DNA of 64,000 nt from Poseidonocella sp. HB161398 (GCF_005870025.1 NZ_VATA01000009.1:103358-167357), one strand, 5' to 3'. Counted from the stretch's first letter, positions 1 through 8,989 are shown. Numbers and translations are program-made. The notes: a model not told the origin generated them from the sequence alone.

Positions 1-112
1 GCTGGGCTACCAGACCGAGCTGGTGCTGAAGGCGGCGCGCGGCATCGATCTCGAGGGCTCGCTGGAGGCCGCGCTCGAGGCGATGCGCGCGGCCGGCGTG
101 ACGCTGACCTGA
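1..112 (+). CDS. pncA: Nicotinamidase-like protein, C-terminal end (partial)
   Basis: This is the 3' end of a gene that enters from outside the window; codons start at base 2 and the stop is TGA at 110-112. The 36 visible residues include an ARGIDLEGSLEAAL stretch and end AAGVTLT. This resembles the C-terminus of bifunctional nicotinamidase/pyrazinamidase, where a C-R/GI-D segment is followed by an alternating Leu/Ala helix. The enzyme hydrolyses nicotinamide to nicotinate, the substrate of the pncB product encoded downstream, which supports the assignment. A small minus-strand gene lies between the two. The catalytic residues lie outside the window, so the call rests on the tail and the context. 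Confidence 0.6.
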   Translation, partial: LGYQTELVLKAARGIDLEGSLEAALEAMRAAGVTLT

Positions 113-160
113 ACGCCGTTGAGCCACCTGGCAGGGGCCGGGCGGCGCTGCGCCGGGGTG

Positions 161-682
161 TCAGCGGCCGATCAGGGCGCCGTCGCGGCCGCAGAGCTCG
201 GCCATTTTCAGATAGGCGGCGGTGAAGCCCCGGAGCGGCAGCTCGGCGACCAGCCGTCCACCCGTCGAGACCTTGATCGCGCTGCCCGCCGCCATGGCCG
301 GCAGCACGGCCTCCGCGACGTCCGCGGGCACCTCCGCCCGGGCCTGCATGATCCCCTCGTCATCGAGCCCGGCCGTCGCCGGGGTGCCGGCCAGGACCGT
401 CCCGTCGACCGAGAACTCCGCCGCCTGCCCGTCTTTCAGCGCGGTCGGGTAGTGCCGCGGCGCGCTTTCCTCCAGCCAGATCCGCGGCGTGCCGTCCCCG
501 GGGCGCATCGACACGAAGAGCCGCGGCAGGCCGTCGCCGCCGGTCCCGGCGCTGCAGTCCGCGACCTGTCCCTCGGCGCCGATATCGACCGCCGCGCGCC
601 AGTCGCCATAGGTCCAGGCGCGGGCGCCGGTGCCGAGGCAGAGAAGGCCGGCCAGCAGCGCGCAGAGGGGAAGGGGGCTCAT
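161..682 (-). CDS. Hypothetical exported protein
   Basis: A 173-residue protein of unknown function. The ATG at 682 is preferred because an AAAGGA ribosome site lies just upstream; a longer frame to 766 has no such signal and would bury the signal peptide. The N-terminus is a clear Sec signal peptide (MSPLPLCALLAGLLCLGTGARA), so the product is probably periplasmic. The mature part begins WTYGDWRAA and has two well-separated cysteines that could form a disulfide. The opening GDW motif recalls small exported proteins of the IalB type, but the resemblance is too weak to name it. It is a single gene on the minus strand inside a probable pncA-pncB pair, with its stop facing the pncA end. Confidence 0.6.
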   Translation of the reverse strand: MSPLPLCALLAGLLCLGTGARAWTYGDWRAAVDIGAEGQVADCSAGTGGDGLPRLFVSMRPGDGTPRIWLEESAPRHYPTALKDGQAAEFSVDGTVLAGTPATAGLDDEGIMQARAEVPADVAEAVLPAMAAGSAIKVSTGGRLVAELPLRGFTAAYLKMAELCGRDGALIGR

Positions 683-841
683 GATCTGTCCTTTCGCGGT
701 CCGAAGCCGCCGTCTTGGTTGCCGTCTTGGTTGCCGTCCGGGCGGCGGCTGCGCCAGTTTGGCCACAACCTGCGCCGGGTGCCTTGCCTAAGTCCGGGCG
801 GCTTGCTCTAAGCTGGGGCGGGCTACCCGGAGTGACTGTGC

Positions 842-2134
842 ATGGTCGATATCGCCACCCGCGTCTATAACCACAAGTGGAAGATCGACCCGATCGTCCG
901 CTCGCTGATCGATACCGACTTCTACAAGCTCCTGATGTGCCAGACGGTCTTCGGCAAGGGGCCGCAGACGCAGGTCACGTTCAGCCTGATCAACCGCACG
1001 AAATCGCTGCGCCTCGCCGAGCTGATCGACGAGGGCGAGCTGCGCGAGCAGCTGGACCATATCCGCAGCCTCAGCCTCAGCCGCGGCGAGAGCACCTGGC
1101 TTCGGGGCAACATGTTCTACGGCAAGCGCCAGATGTTCCGCCCCGACTTCATGGAGTGGTTCGAGAACCTGCGCCTGCCGCCCTACCACCTCGAAAAGCG
1201 CGACGGGCAGTACGAGCTGACCTTCGAGGGCTCCTGGCCCGAGGTGATGCTCTGGGAGATCCCGGCGCTTTCGGTGCTGATGGAGCTGCGCGGCCGCGCC
1301 GTGCTGGAGCGGATGGGCCGGTTCGAGCTCGAGGTGCTCTATGCCCGCGCGATGACCAAGCTCTGGGAGAAGGTCGAGCGGCTGAAGACCCTGCCCGACG
1401 TGAAGATCGCCGATTTCGGCACGAGGCGGCGGCACAGCTTCCTGTGGCAGGACTGGTGCGTGCAGGCGATGCTCGAGGGGCTCGGCCCGAATTTCGTCGG
1501 CACCTCGAACTGCCTGATCGCCATGCGCCGCGAGGTCGAGGCGATCGGCACCAACGCGCATGAGCTGCCGATGGTCTATTCGGCGCTGGCCGAGGATGAC
1601 GAGGCGCTGGCGGCGGCGCCGTTCAAGGTGCTGCAGGACTGGCAGGAAGAGCACGAAGGCAACCTGCTGGTGATCCTTCCCGATACCTACGGCACCAGGG
1701 AATTCCTCGACCGCGCGCCGCACTGGCTGTCGCGCTGGACCGGCATCCGCATCGACAGCGGCGATCCGGTCGGCAATGGCGAGGCGGCGATCGAGTGGTG
1801 GAAGTCGAAGGGCGAGGATCCGCGCGGCAAGCTGATGATCTTCTCCGACGGGCTCGATGTCGACGAGATCTTCCGCCTGCATGCGCATTTCGCCGGCCGG
1901 GTCCGGGCCAGCTTCGGCTGGGGGACGCTTTTGACCAACGATTTCCGCGGGCTGGTCGAGGACGACGCGCTGGCGCCCTTCTCGCTGGTCTGCAAGGCGG
2001 TCAAGGCCAATGGCCGGCCGACGGTGAAGCTGTCGGACAATCCCAACAAGGCGATGGGCCCGGAGGCCGAGGTCGCGCGCTACAAGCGCGTCTTCGGCGT
2101 CGGCGAGCAGGCGCGGCGCGAGGTCATCGTCTAG
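842..2134 (+). CDS. pncB: Nicotinate phosphoribosyltransferase
   Basis: This 430-residue cytosolic enzyme joins nicotinate to PRPP, with ATP hydrolysis, to make nicotinate mononucleotide in the Preiss-Handler NAD salvage pathway. Family landmarks are TDFYKLLM (residues 25-32), DFGTRRRHSF (191-200), the GTNAHELPM block with the phosphorylated His at about residue 240, and the IRIDSGDP and FSDGLD segments of the PRPP-binding barrel. The length is normal for the bacterial/yeast-type enzyme. The ATG at 842 follows a CGGAG site. The nicotinamidase-like end upstream supplies its substrate, so the two form a salvage pair, though they are interrupted by a gene on the other strand. Confidence 0.95.
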   Translation: MVDIATRVYNHKWKIDPIVRSLIDTDFYKLLMCQTVFGKGPQTQVTFSLINRTKSLRLAELIDEGELREQLDHIRSLSLSRGESTWLRGNMFYGKRQMFRPDFMEWFENLRLPPYHLEKRDGQYELTFEGSWPEVMLWEIPALSVLMELRGRAVLERMGRFELEVLYARAMTKLWEKVERLKTLPDVKIADFGTRRRHSFLWQDWCVQAMLEGLGPNFVGTSNCLIAMRREVEAIGTNAHELPMVYSALAEDDEALAAAPFKVLQDWQEEHEGNLLVILPDTYGTREFLDRAPHWLSRWTGIRIDSGDPVGNGEAAIEWWKSKGEDPRGKLMIFSDGLDVDEIFRLHAHFAGRVRASFGWGTLLTNDFRGLVEDDALAPFSLVCKAVKANGRPTVKLSDNPNKAMGPEAEVARYKRVFGVGEQARREVIV

Positions 2135-2153
2135 CCCCGCGCCGCCGCGCGCC

Positions 2154-2915
2154 TCAGCCGAACTGGGGCGCGTCGCGATGCAGGAACAGGCAGTCGAGGA
2201 AGCGCAGCGGCCGCTGCGGATGCGGCGAGTTGAGGATCGCGTAGAGCCGGAAGCCCTTCTTGTCGAGCAGCCCGACCACGTCGGCGAAGGTGTAGCCGTC
2301 GACGAAGCGGTTCATCACCGAGACCTCGCAGGCGATGAACTGCACGCGGCCCAGATGCCGCTCGAGCCCCTTGATCGCCTCCAGCTCGTGGCCCTCGATA
2401 TCCAGCTTGATGCCGACGCTGGTGGCCGGGGGCAGGGTGTCGATCACCGAGTCGAGCGTGGTGATCTCCACCTTGTAGTCGCGGGTCTCGCCCTTGGCGG
2501 TCAGCTCGGTGCGCTCGTGCAGGCTGCTATGGCCCAGCCGCGCATGCAGCACCATCTCGCCCTCCGCCGCGCCGATCGCCTTGTTGATGATGATCGGGTT
2601 CTCGGGGCGGTACTTCAGCCGGGTCTCGAAGCCCCGCTGCGGGTCGATCAGCACGAGGCGGGAGGCGGGGAAGGCCTTGTAGAGATCGGGCGAGCCGGTG
2701 GCGACGCCGACATCGAGCACGTAGTCGGGCGACATCTTCAGCGCGGGCAGGAAGGTCGCCTGGCTGACCCTCGGCGCCGTCTCGGCCGCGGCCTTGCCGC
2801 CGGGGCCCTCCGCGGCCGGCGCGGGCAGATCGCCGTGCCGCATCACGCAGGCCGCCTTCCAGAGCCGGGGATGCTGTTCGCGCAAGTACTGTCCGAAGCG
2901 CTGTTTCATTGCCAT
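2154..2915 (-). CDS. FkbM family SAM-dependent methyltransferase
   Basis: A 253-residue protein with the FkbM methyltransferase fold. A VLDVGVATGSPDLY segment (glycine-rich SAM loop) is followed by the LVLIDPQ acidic turn, then ITTLDSVID and VGIKLDIEGHELEAIKG, which is the hallmark FkbM motif. It would transfer a methyl group from S-adenosylmethionine to an oxygen of a sugar or lipid-linked substrate, but the substrate cannot be read from the sequence. No signal peptide is visible, so it is probably cytosolic. Either of two close ATGs (2915 or 2909) may start it. It is transcribed away from the BMP transporter operon and stands alone. Confidence 0.85.
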   Translation of the reverse strand: MAMKQRFGQYLREQHPRLWKAACVMRHGDLPAPAAEGPGGKAAAETAPRVSQATFLPALKMSPDYVLDVGVATGSPDLYKAFPASRLVLIDPQRGFETRLKYRPENPIIINKAIGAAEGEMVLHARLGHSSLHERTELTAKGETRDYKVEITTLDSVIDTLPPATSVGIKLDIEGHELEAIKGLERHLGRVQFIACEVSVMNRFVDGYTFADVVGLLDKKGFRLYAILNSPHPQRPLRFLDCLFLHRDAPQFG

Positions 2916-3078
2916 GCCGTTGTCCGTTCTCCAGCCCGCAGGGCGACCTGCCCTTCACCATCACCGGTTCGTTATGACGGCTCCGGCGGCGGAAGGCGAA
3001 GCGTCCCGGCGCCGCGCCCGGGCGGTGACCAATTTGCAGGCGGATGCGGAAAAACCGGGCCGTTTGGCACGCGAGCGC

Positions 3079-3106
3079 TTTTCAATCGCGCCATCGCGGC
3101 TAGGGT
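3079..3106 (+). promoter_or_regulatory. Candidate promoter of the BMP transporter operon
   Basis: A TTTTCA hexamer at 3079-3084 and a TAGGGT hexamer at 3101-3106 are separated by 16 bases, and the start codon lies about 30 bases further on. This is the best sigma-70-like match in the 222-base divergent gap between the FkbM gene and the binding-protein gene. Both boxes are imperfect, so the call is tentative. A GGAG ribosome site at 3126-3129 follows. Confidence 0.3.
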
Positions 3107-3137
3107 GTGGGCAAACAGATCATCTTGGAGCTTTCCC

Positions 3138-4148
3138 ATGGCGAACCTTTTCCTCAACCGCCGCCAGCTTCTGTCCCGGACCGCCGGGGCGGCGGCGCTT
3201 GCCGGTCTGGCCCCGGGCCTGCTGCGCGCCCAGGGCGCGGCGATCCCGGTGGCGGCCGCCTACACCGTGCCGGTGGAGCAGAAATGGGTCGGCCGCATCC
3301 ATATCGCCGCCGAGGCTGCGCAGGCCCGCGGCGACATCAGCTACAAGTTCTCCGAGAACGTCTCCAACACCGACTACACCCGCGTGCTGCGCGAATATGC
3401 CGAGGGCGGCGCCAAGATGGTGATCGGCGAGGCCTTCGCGGTCGAGCAGGAGGCCCGCGAGGTCGCGGCCGACTATCCCGAGATCGCCTTCCTGATGGGC
3501 TCCTCTTTCAAGGCCGATCCGGATCTGCCGAACTTCTCGACCTTCGACAACTACATCCAGGATGCCAGCTACCTGTCGGGGATCATCGCCGGGGCGATGA
3601 GCAAGTCCGGCAATATCGGCATGGTCGGGGGCTTCCCGATCCCGGAAGTGAACCGGCTGATGAACGCCTTCATGGCCGGCGCGAAGGAGGTCAATCCCGA
3701 CCTGAAATTCCAGATCGCCTTCATCGGCTCGTGGTTCGATCCGCCCAAGGCCAAGGAAACCGCCTTCGCGATGATCGAGAACGGCGCCGACCTGCTCTAT
3801 GCCGAGCGCTTCGGCGTGGCCGATGCCGCCAAGGAGCGCGGGATCCTGTCGATCGGCAACGTGGTCAACACCCAGGCGGACTATCCCGAGACCGAGGTCG
3901 CCTCGGCGCTGTGGCATTTCGAGCCGACCATGGACGCCGCCACCGCCGCGGTCGCGGCCGGCGAGTTCACCGCCGCGGATTACGGCGTGTTCAGCTTCAT
4001 GAAGCATGGCGGCTGCTCGCTGTCCGAACTCGGCACGTTCGAGGGCAAGGTCCCGGCCGAGACCATGGAGCTGGTCACGGCGCGCACCGCGCAGATCCTC
4101 TCGGGCGAGTTCGAGGTCGAGATCGTCGACAGCGAACCCGCCGCCTGA
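3138..4148 (+). CDS. BMP family ABC transporter substrate-binding protein
   Basis: A 336-residue periplasmic binding protein of the BMP/PnrA (basic membrane protein, Med) family, which generally binds nucleosides or related purines. The N-terminus NRRQLLSRTAGAAALAGL has the paired arginines and hydrophobic stretch of a Tat-type signal. Family segments include EYAEGGAKMVIGEAFA, YLSGIIAGAMSKSGNIGMVGGFPIPEVNR and ENGADLLYAERFG. The ATG at 3138 has a GGAG site 9 bases before it. The stop overlaps the ATPase start as TGATG, so the two are translationally coupled. The ligand is inferred, from the downstream cytosine deaminase, to be a pyrimidine or purine base or nucleoside. Confidence 0.9.
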   Translation: MANLFLNRRQLLSRTAGAAALAGLAPGLLRAQGAAIPVAAAYTVPVEQKWVGRIHIAAEAAQARGDISYKFSENVSNTDYTRVLREYAEGGAKMVIGEAFAVEQEAREVAADYPEIAFLMGSSFKADPDLPNFSTFDNYIQDASYLSGIIAGAMSKSGNIGMVGGFPIPEVNRLMNAFMAGAKEVNPDLKFQIAFIGSWFDPPKAKETAFAMIENGADLLYAERFGVADAAKERGILSIGNVVNTQADYPETEVASALWHFEPTMDAATAAVAAGEFTAADYGVFSFMKHGGCSLSELGTFEGKVPAETMELVTARTAQILSGEFEVEIVDSEPAA

Positions 4149-5656
4149 TGGCCGAAATCCTCCGGCTGGACGGGATCACCAAGCGGTTCGGTCCCGTCCT
4201 GGCCAATGACGGCATCGGCTTCGCCCTCGCCGAGGGCGAGGTGCTCGCCCTGCTGGGCGAGAACGGCGCCGGCAAGACGACCCTGATGAACATTCTCTTC
4301 GGCCATTACGTCGCCGACGAGGGCAGCGTGCATGTCGCCGGGCGGGAACTGCCCCCCGGCCAGCCCGGCGCCGCGCTGGCGGCCGGGATCGGCATGGTGC
4401 ACCAGCATTTCACCCTGGCCGAGAACCTGACCGTGCTCGACAATGTCGCGCTCGGCACCCGGCCGCTCTTCTCGCTGTCATCGGGCCGGCGCGCGGCGCG
4501 GGCGCGGCTCAGGCAGCTGTCGCAGGATTTCGGCCTGGCGGTCGATCCGTCCGCGCGGGTCGCGGACCTGTCGGTGGGCGAGCGCCAGCGGGTGGAGATC
4601 CTCAAGGCGCTCTACCGCGACGCCCGCGTGCTGATCCTCGACGAGCCGACGGCCGTTCTGACCCCGCAGGAGGTCGAGGCGCTTTTCGCGACGATCCGCA
4701 AGGCGGTCGCCAAGGGGCTGGCCGTCGTCTTCATCAGCCACAAGCTGGGCGAGGTGATGGCCGTGGCGGACCGCGTGGTGATCCTGCGCCGCGGCGCCAA
4801 GGTCGCCGAGATGAGGACCGCCGAGACCGACCGCCACCGGCTGGCCGAGGCGATGGTCGGCGCCGAGATCGTGCCGCCCGAGGTGCCTGCCGTGACGCCG
4901 GGCGAGGTGCTCTTCCGGCTCGGCGGCGTCTCGGTCGCGGGCAGTCCGGGGCTCGACGATGTCTCGCTTTCGCTGCGCGCGGGCACGATCACCGGGATCG
5001 CGGGCGTTTCGGGCAACGGCCAGCGGGCGCTGGCCGATCTGCTTTCGGGCCTCGCCGTGCCGGAGACGGGCACCGCCGAGCTGAAGGGCGCCGCGCTGGC
5101 CGCCTGGTCGCCCCGGCAGGCCGTCGCCCAGGGGATCGCGCGCATCCCCGAGGACCGCCACGCCACCGGCACGATCGCCGATTTCGACCTGACCGAGAAC
5201 GCGATGCTGGAAGACTACGCCCGCCCGCCGATGTCGCGGAAGGGCTGGCTCGACTGGGGGCGGGCGCGCAAGCGCGCCGAGGCGATCATCGAGGGCTACG
5301 ACGTGCGCTGCCCCGGGCCGTCGGTGCCGATCCGGCTCCTGTCGGGGGGCAACATGCAGAAGCTGATCCTCGGCCGCGTGCTGGAGGCGGGCCCGTCGAT
5401 CATCCTGGCCAACCAGCCGACCCGCGGGCTCGATATCGGCGCGGTGACCTATGTCCACCGCCAGCTGCTGGCCGCGCGGGAACGCGGCGCGGCGGTGCTG
5501 CTGATCTCCGAGGATCTCGACGAGCTGCGCGCGCTGTCGGACGTGATCCATGCGATCCATGACGGCAAGCTGTCCCCGGCCTTCGCGCGGGGACAGGTGA
5601 CGGTGAAGGAACTTGGCCTGTGGATGGCCGGGCAGGGAGGCCGGGATGCGGCTTGA
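4148..5656 (+). CDS. ABC transporter ATPase, two-domain nucleoside/sugar type
   Basis: A 502-residue cytoplasmic protein with two tandem ATPase domains, the form used by BMP-dependent nucleoside and by ribose-type importers. The first domain has Walker A GENGAGKTT (37-45), Walker B LILDEPTAVL and a signature reading LSVGERQR. The second has LSGGNMQK as its signature and a degenerate Walker A (GVSGNGQRA), normal for this class. It powers the two permeases encoded directly downstream. It begins within the stop of the binding-protein gene (TGATG) and overlaps the next permease by 11 bases, so the operon is tightly coupled. Confidence 0.93.
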   Translation: MAEILRLDGITKRFGPVLANDGIGFALAEGEVLALLGENGAGKTTLMNILFGHYVADEGSVHVAGRELPPGQPGAALAAGIGMVHQHFTLAENLTVLDNVALGTRPLFSLSSGRRAARARLRQLSQDFGLAVDPSARVADLSVGERQRVEILKALYRDARVLILDEPTAVLTPQEVEALFATIRKAVAKGLAVVFISHKLGEVMAVADRVVILRRGAKVAEMRTAETDRHRLAEAMVGAEIVPPEVPAVTPGEVLFRLGGVSVAGSPGLDDVSLSLRAGTITGIAGVSGNGQRALADLLSGLAVPETGTAELKGAALAAWSPRQAVAQGIARIPEDRHATGTIADFDLTENAMLEDYARPPMSRKGWLDWGRARKRAEAIIEGYDVRCPGPSVPIRLLSGGNMQKLILGRVLEAGPSIILANQPTRGLDIGAVTYVHRQLLAARERGAAVLLISEDLDELRALSDVIHAIHDGKLSPAFARGQVTVKELGLWMAGQGGRDAA

Positions 5657-6692
5657 ACCCGTGGAGGCGCCCACGCTCGCGCGCCGGATCGGCTATCCGG
5701 CGGCCGCGCTCGCCGCGACCGTGCTGGTCGCCGCGGCGCTGGCCGGGATCGCCGGGGGCAATCCGCTGGCCGTGCTGGGCCAGATCGTCGACGGCGCCGT
5801 CGGCACGAAATTCGCCCGGCTGGAGACGCTGAACCGCGCCACGCCCTTGATCTTCACCGGGCTCGCCGTGGCCGTCGCCTTCCGCGCGAAGCTGTGGAAT
5901 ATCGGCGCCGAGGCGCAGCTCTATCTGGGCGCGGTGGCGACCGTGCTGATCGGCACGCAGTCCGGCCTGCCCGGCCCGCTGGTGATCCCGGCCATGGCCG
6001 CGGGCGCCGTGGTCGCCGGCGCGCTGATGCTGCTCGGCCCGACGCTCCTGAAGACGAAGCTCGGCGTCGACGAGGTGGTGACGACGCTGCTTCTGAATTT
6101 CGTGGTGCTGCTCTTCGTCGGCTACCTGCTCGAGGGGCCGATGAAGGACCCGATGGGCATGGGCTGGCCGAAATCGCCGTCGTTGCCGAAGGAGGCGCGG
6201 CTGCCGCGCATCGTCGAGGGGCTGCGTCTGCACTGGGGCTTCGGCATCGCGCTGATCTGCGCGCTCGGCGTCTGGCTGGTCCAGGCGAAGACGACGCTCG
6301 GCTTCGAGATGCGCGCCGTCGGGCTCAACGCCCGCGCCGCGCGCTTCGCCGGCATGCCGGTGAACGCGGTCCTCGCCAAGACCGCGCTGATCTCGGGCGG
6401 GCTGGCGGCGCTGGCGGGCTTCTCCGAGGTCGCGGGCCTCAAGGGCAACCTGACCGCCGATATCTCGCCCGGCTTCGGCTATACCGGCATCGTCGTGGCG
6501 ATGCTGGCGCTGCTCAATCCGCTGGGCGTGGTGGTCTCGGCGCTGTTCGTGGCGGGCATCTTCGTCGGTGCGGACAGCATGAGCCGCTCGGCGGGCGTGC
6601 CCTCCTACATTGCCGACATCCTCCTGGCCTCGGCGCTTCTCTTCATGGTGCTGGCGCTGATGCTCAGCCGCTTCCGCGTGGTCAGGGGCTGA
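5646..6692 (+). CDS. ABC transporter permease (nucleoside type), first subunit
   Basis: A 348-residue inner-membrane permease of the BPD_transp_2 (ribose/nucleoside) type with about eight to ten hydrophobic segments. Typical segments are RATPLIFTGLAVAVAFRAKLWNIGAEAQLYLGA near the N-terminus and the EAA-like loop around GLNARAARFAGMP. GFGYTGIVVAMLALLNPLG is the region expected to line the pore. The ATG at 5646 lies inside the end of the ATPase gene. It is predicted to pair with the second permease, whose start lies one base past its stop. Confidence 0.9.
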   Translation: MRLEPVEAPTLARRIGYPAAALAATVLVAAALAGIAGGNPLAVLGQIVDGAVGTKFARLETLNRATPLIFTGLAVAVAFRAKLWNIGAEAQLYLGAVATVLIGTQSGLPGPLVIPAMAAGAVVAGALMLLGPTLLKTKLGVDEVVTTLLLNFVVLLFVGYLLEGPMKDPMGMGWPKSPSLPKEARLPRIVEGLRLHWGFGIALICALGVWLVQAKTTLGFEMRAVGLNARAARFAGMPVNAVLAKTALISGGLAALAGFSEVAGLKGNLTADISPGFGYTGIVVAMLALLNPLGVVVSALFVAGIFVGADSMSRSAGVPSYIADILLASALLFMVLALMLSRFRVVRG

Positions 6693-6693
6693 C

Positions 6694-7608
6694 ATGGACA
6701 TCACCGACATCCTCCTCTCGGCCACCTTCTGGGCCGCGGTGCTGCGCATCGCCTCGCCGCTGATCTTCGCCACGATGGGCGAGCTGATCTGCGAGCGGGC
6801 GGGCGTGCTCAATCTCGGGATCGAGGGGATCATGGTCGCGGGCGCCTTCGCCGGCTGGATCGCGGTCTATGCCGGGCTGCCGCTCTGGGCCGGGGTGGGC
6901 TGCGCCTTCCTGACCGGGGTCTGCTTCGGGCTGATCCACGGCACGCTGACCGTGCCCTTCGGCCTGTCGCAGCACGTGGTGGGCATCGGCATCACCATGC
7001 TGGCGAGCGCGGCGACCTATTTCGCCTATCGCGTCGCCCTGCCCGAGGTCTCGTCCCCGCCGCGGATCGAGGCCTTCCAGCCGACCGGCTGGCCAATCCT
7101 CGGCAGCCAGACCGTGCTGACCTGGGCGGCGCTGGCGAGCGTGGCGATCACCGCCTGGGTGCTGTTCCGCACGCCGCTGGGCCTGGCGCTCCGCGCCGTC
7201 GGCGAGAACCCGGCGGCGGTCGAGGCGCAGGGCCTGCCGGTCCACGGCCTGCGCATGGGCGCGGTCGCTGTCGGCTCGGGGCTGATGGCGGTGGGCGGCA
7301 GCTTCCTGACGCTCTCGGCCTTCAACTCCTTCTTCTTCGACATGGTCAACGGGCGCGGCTGGATCTGCATCGCGCTGGTCGTCTTCGGCGCCTGGATGCC
7401 GGGCCGCGCGCTCCTTGGCGCGCTGCTTTTCGCCGGCTTCGACGCCTTCCAGGTGCGGCTGCAGCAGACCGAGCTGGGCGCGGGCCTGCCCTACCAGCTG
7501 TTTCTCGCCATGCCCTATCTTCTGTCGATCCTGGCGCTGATCCTGATGTCGCGCCGCGCCGAGGTGCCGGGCGCGCTGATGGTGCCGTACAACAAGGGGG
7601 AACGCTGA
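6694..7608 (+). CDS. ABC transporter permease (nucleoside type), second subunit
   Basis: A 304-residue inner-membrane protein, the partner of the preceding permease. It shows the family segments TFWAAVLRIASPLIFATMGELICERAGVLNLGIEGIMV at the N-terminus, ALRAVGENPAAVEAQGLPV as the cytoplasmic coupling loop, and GRGWICIALVVFGAWMPGRALLGALLF near the end. The hydrophobicity pattern gives about eight to nine membrane spans. Its stop overlaps the start of the deaminase gene by one base (TGATG), so uptake and deamination are probably co-produced. Confidence 0.9.
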   Translation: MDITDILLSATFWAAVLRIASPLIFATMGELICERAGVLNLGIEGIMVAGAFAGWIAVYAGLPLWAGVGCAFLTGVCFGLIHGTLTVPFGLSQHVVGIGITMLASAATYFAYRVALPEVSSPPRIEAFQPTGWPILGSQTVLTWAALASVAITAWVLFRTPLGLALRAVGENPAAVEAQGLPVHGLRMGAVAVGSGLMAVGGSFLTLSAFNSFFFDMVNGRGWICIALVVFGAWMPGRALLGALLFAGFDAFQVRLQQTELGAGLPYQLFLAMPYLLSILALILMSRRAEVPGALMVPYNKGER

Positions 7609-8894
7609 TGTTCGACCTGATCGTCAAAGGGGGCACGCTTCCCGACGGGCGCGTTGCCGATATCGGCATCAAGGGCGACCGGATCGCCGCGGTGGAGCCG
7701 CGTCTCGAGGCGGAGGCGGGCGAGGTGATCGACGCGGCCGGCGACCTGGTCTCGCCGCCCTTCGTCGACCCGCATTTCCACATGGACGCGACGCTGAGCT
7801 ACGGGCTGCCGCGGGTAAATGCCTCGGGCACGCTGCTGGAGGGCATTGGCCTCTGGGGCGAGCTGAAGGAGATCATGACGCTCGAGGGGCTGAAGGAGCG
7901 GGCGCTGGCCTATTGCGACTGGGCGGCCTCGATGGGGCTTCTGCATATCCGCAGCCATGTCGATACCTGCGACGACCGCCTGCTGGGCGTGCAGGCCATG
8001 CTCGAGGTCCGCGAGGCGGTGAAGCCCTATATCGACCTGCAGCTCGTCGCCTTCCCGCAGGACGGGGTGTTCCGCGATCCGACCGCCTGGGACAACACGG
8101 TGCGCGCGCTCGACATGGGCGTCGACGTGGTCGGCGGCATCCCGCATTTCGAGCGGACCATGGCCGAGGGCGCGCGCTCCGTCACCGCGCTCTGCGAACT
8201 GGCGGCCGAGCGCGGGCTGCCCGTGGACCTGCATTGCGACGAGACCGACGACCCGATGAGCCGCCATGTCGAGACGCTGGCGATGGAGGCGCAGCGGCTG
8301 GGGCTGCAGGGCCGCGCGGTCGGCTCGCACCTGACCTCGATGCATTCGATGGACAACTACTATGTCTCGAAGCTCCTGCCGCTGATGGCCGAGGCGGGGC
8401 TGGCCGCCATTCCCAATCCGCTGATCAACATCGTGCTGCAGGGCCGCCACGACAGCTTCCCCAAGCGGCGCGGGATGACGCGGGTGAAGGAGTTGCGGGC
8501 GATGGGCATCCCGGTGGCTTTCGGGCAGGATTGCGTGCTCGACCCGTGGTACAGCCTTGGCACGGCGGACATGCTGGATGTCGCCTTCATGGGGCTGCAT
8601 GTGGCGCAGATGACCCATCCAGAGGAGATGCGCGCCTGCTTCTCGATGGTGACGGAGGAGAGCGCGAAGGTGATCGGGCTCGAGGGCTACGGTCTGGCAC
8701 CGGGATGCGCGGCCTCGCTGGTCGTGCTCGATGCCGCCGATCCGGTCGACGCGCTGCGGCTGCGTCCCGCGCGGCTCGCGGTGGTGGCGAAGGGCAAGGT
8801 GGTAGCGCGGAGCCCGCGGGCCGATGCAGCGCTGTCCCTGCTGGGCCGGCCCGGATCAGTCCGGCGGCGGCGCCCGGTGCCGGGCCGGGCCTGA
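7608..8894 (+). CDS. codA: Cytosine deaminase-like amidohydrolase
   Basis: A 428-residue metal-dependent amidohydrolase. The DPHFHMD segment (HxH at residues 56 and 58) binds the metal. DLHCDETDDP, GSHLTSMHSMD and FGQDCVLDPWYSLGTADML match the active-site blocks of cytosine deaminase; E. coli CodA has a very similar DPWYPLG motif. It would convert cytosine to uracil plus ammonia in the cytosol. Its start overlaps the stop of the permease gene, which links it to the BMP importer and suggests a nitrogen-scavenging role. The last twenty or so residues are Arg-rich and unlike the family. A related N-acyl or isocytosine substrate cannot be excluded. Confidence 0.82.
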   Translation: MFDLIVKGGTLPDGRVADIGIKGDRIAAVEPRLEAEAGEVIDAAGDLVSPPFVDPHFHMDATLSYGLPRVNASGTLLEGIGLWGELKEIMTLEGLKERALAYCDWAASMGLLHIRSHVDTCDDRLLGVQAMLEVREAVKPYIDLQLVAFPQDGVFRDPTAWDNTVRALDMGVDVVGGIPHFERTMAEGARSVTALCELAAERGLPVDLHCDETDDPMSRHVETLAMEAQRLGLQGRAVGSHLTSMHSMDNYYVSKLLPLMAEAGLAAIPNPLINIVLQGRHDSFPKRRGMTRVKELRAMGIPVAFGQDCVLDPWYSLGTADMLDVAFMGLHVAQMTHPEEMRACFSMVTEESAKVIGLEGYGLAPGCAASLVVLDAADPVDALRLRPARLAVVAKGKVVARSPRADAALSLLGRPGSVRRRRPVPGRA

Positions 8895-8915
8895 CCCCGC
8901 CTGCCAATCCGCGAA

Positions 8916-8989
8916 GCCCTCGGGAAACCGGGGAAGGCCCGACCCGGCTGCCCTTCGGCCTTATTTCCCGAGGGCAGCCGAGTCGGGCC
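8916..8989. terminator. Intergenic stem-loop region with two competing helices
   Basis: Bases 8936-8954 pair with 8971-8989 as a 19-bp stem with a single mismatch. Separately, 8916-8927 is a perfect 12-base complement of 8964-8975, which overlaps the right arm of the first stem, so the two helices exclude each other. The element sits between the end of the cytosine deaminase gene and the end of a convergent acetyltransferase gene. A transcription terminator for one or both is the simplest reading, although there is no strong T tract. Confidence 0.55.
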
